Positions 4,780-5,218 of a stretch of 5,218 nucleotides of DNA are shown here, piece after piece. The translations under genes and the position numbers were made by a program. The notes below the pieces were generated by a model that was given only the letters and a program-made list of their open reading frames with translations, was not told the origin of the DNA and did not search any database. The stretch is from Nitrososphaera sp. UBA210 (GTDB taxonomy: Archaea > Thermoproteota > Nitrososphaeria > Nitrososphaerales > Nitrososphaeraceae), in the NCBI GenBank assembly GCA_002494895.1, contig DADA01000110.1, positions 1-5,218 on the forward strand. Reading direction: 5' to 3'. Each line of letters begins with the position of its first letter. Position 1 is the stretch's first letter.

Positions 4780-5121
4780 TTACACCAGTCCCAGCTTTGT
4801 GGCTAGATCCCTTGCGCCTTCCGGAGACTTGAACCTTGCAAAGGCCTTCTTGCCGCGTATCGTCCTAGCAGTATTTACTTCATCGATTTCAGATTCGTAA
4901 AGAATGCGTATTGCTTCGATTATCTTTTTCTTGCTGGCCTTCTCAGAGACGATAAACGCCAGCTTGTTCTCTTTTTCTATCTGAGTGAAAGTCTTTTCCG
5001 TGACATACGGCGCTATTATTAGCGCGGTTGCCTCCTCGGCAGTCATTGCACTTTCTGTTTGTTTTAGTGCAGCAGGCGGAATTGATTTTACGGGTTCCGG
5101 GGCGCTTTCCTTGTCGCTCAC
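4780..5121 (-). CDS. rpl23: Ribosomal protein L23 (uL23)
   Basis: L23 sits at the exit of the peptide tunnel, where signal recognition particle and other factors dock. The core is compact and archaeal: LIIAPYVTEKTFTQIEKENKLAFIVSEKASKKKIIEAI (34-71), then a variable loop, VNTARTIRGKKAFARF (82-97), and the C-terminal ATKLGLV. The product is 113 residues from GTG at 5121, about 25-30 residues longer at the N-terminus than a minimal archaeal L23. The added part is rich in serine, proline, glutamate and alanine. The GTG is preferred because it overlaps the L4 stop (GTGA) and follows GGAG by 11 bases. The alternative is ATG at 5046, which would give 88 residues but has no clear ribosome-binding site. 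The stop is TAA. Confidence 0.95.
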   Translation of the reverse strand: MSDKESAPEPVKSIPPAALKQTESAMTAEEATALIIAPYVTEKTFTQIEKENKLAFIVSEKASKKKIIEAIRILYESEIDEVNTARTIRGKKAFARFKSPEGARDLATKLGLV

Positions 5122-5218
5122 TTGTTTATCAGCTCCATAACGTTATGATGCGGCGCTCTGACATTTTTCATGTAATCCACCGCGTTTTGGGAGAATATCG
5201 TGAGCCTAATTGGCTTTG
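5118..5218 (-). CDS. rpl4: Ribosomal protein L4 (uL4), C-terminal fragment
   Basis: The minus-strand frame entering at the high-coordinate edge gives 32 codons, KPIRLTIFSQNAVDY followed by MKNVRAPHHNVMELINK, ending in TGA at 5120-5118. A short RLT(V/I)FS strand near the C-terminus followed by a helix is consistent with the end of archaeal L4, and L4 is the gene that normally precedes L23. L4 binds 23S rRNA and reaches the exit tunnel with an internal loop; that part lies outside the window. The stop overlaps the L23 GTG as GTGA. The identification rests mainly on position plus this short match. Confidence 0.8.
   Translation of the reverse strand, partial: KPIRLTIFSQNAVDYMKNVRAPHHNVMELINK
5133..5136 (-). 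promoter_or_regulatory. Ribosome-binding site for the GTG start of L23
   Basis: GGAG on the minus strand, followed by CTGAT, lies 11 bases before GTG at 5121 and within the last codons of L4. It supports the longer L23 with its N-terminal extension over the shorter version from ATG at 5046. Confidence 0.5.

Noticed and set aside
4755..4780. Terminator after L23
   Set aside because: No stem-loop or T-rich run is visible on the minus strand after the TAA; the A/T-rich tract reads as a TATA-like element instead.

Overview
The window is one stretch of an archaeal ribosomal-protein operon (the S10/spc-type cluster), with every gene on the minus strand. In transcription order (high to low coordinates) it holds the end of L4, then L23, S19, L22, S3, L29, the RNase P protein Rpp29, S17, L14, L24, S4e, L5, S14 and the first codons of S8. 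S4e, Rpp29 inside the cluster, the archaeal-type S17 (C-x4-CPFHG) and the 3' order L14-L24-S4e-L5-S14-S8 show that it is archaeal. Wording of the proteins such as the N-terminal extension of L14 and the L5, L22 and S19 signatures looks thaumarchaeal (ammonia-oxidising archaea, perhaps Nitrososphaera-like). That lineage call comes from remembered family resemblance, not from a search.

Layout: 5118-5218 L4 C-terminus; 4780-5121 L23; 4715-4779 the only real intergenic gap, with a TATA-like box that probably starts a transcript for S19 and everything after it; 4307-4714 S19; 3828-4301 L22; 3133-3831 S3; 2937-3170 L29; 2665-2940 Rpp29; 2312-2653 S17; 1888-2328 L14; 1463-1885 L24; 750-1463 S4e; 220-744 L5; 40-213 S14; 1-29 S8 start. 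Junctions are tight: ATGA, GTGA and TAATG overlaps or spacers of a few bases, which suggests coupled translation. Shine-Dalgarno matches to the archaeal consensus GGAGGTGATC lie inside the 3' end of the preceding gene for most cistrons.

All products are ribosome or RNase P components, so the cluster's shared role is translation: large-subunit proteins around the exit tunnel (L22, L23, L24, L29), central-protuberance and factor-side proteins (L5, L14), and small-subunit head and body proteins (S3, S19, S14, S17, S4e, S8). Rpp29 adds tRNA 5' processing.

No undescribed defence, mobile or metabolic system is visible. The points worth a second look are at the level of gene starts and gene content. 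S14 has no ATG, GTG or TTG start and is in frame with L5 across a single TAG. L29 has a well-placed ribosome-binding site pointing at ACG rather than at its only usable canonical start. L2 is absent between L23 and S19, where a new promoter sits instead. No tRNA, rRNA, CRISPR, insertion sequence or terminator was found.
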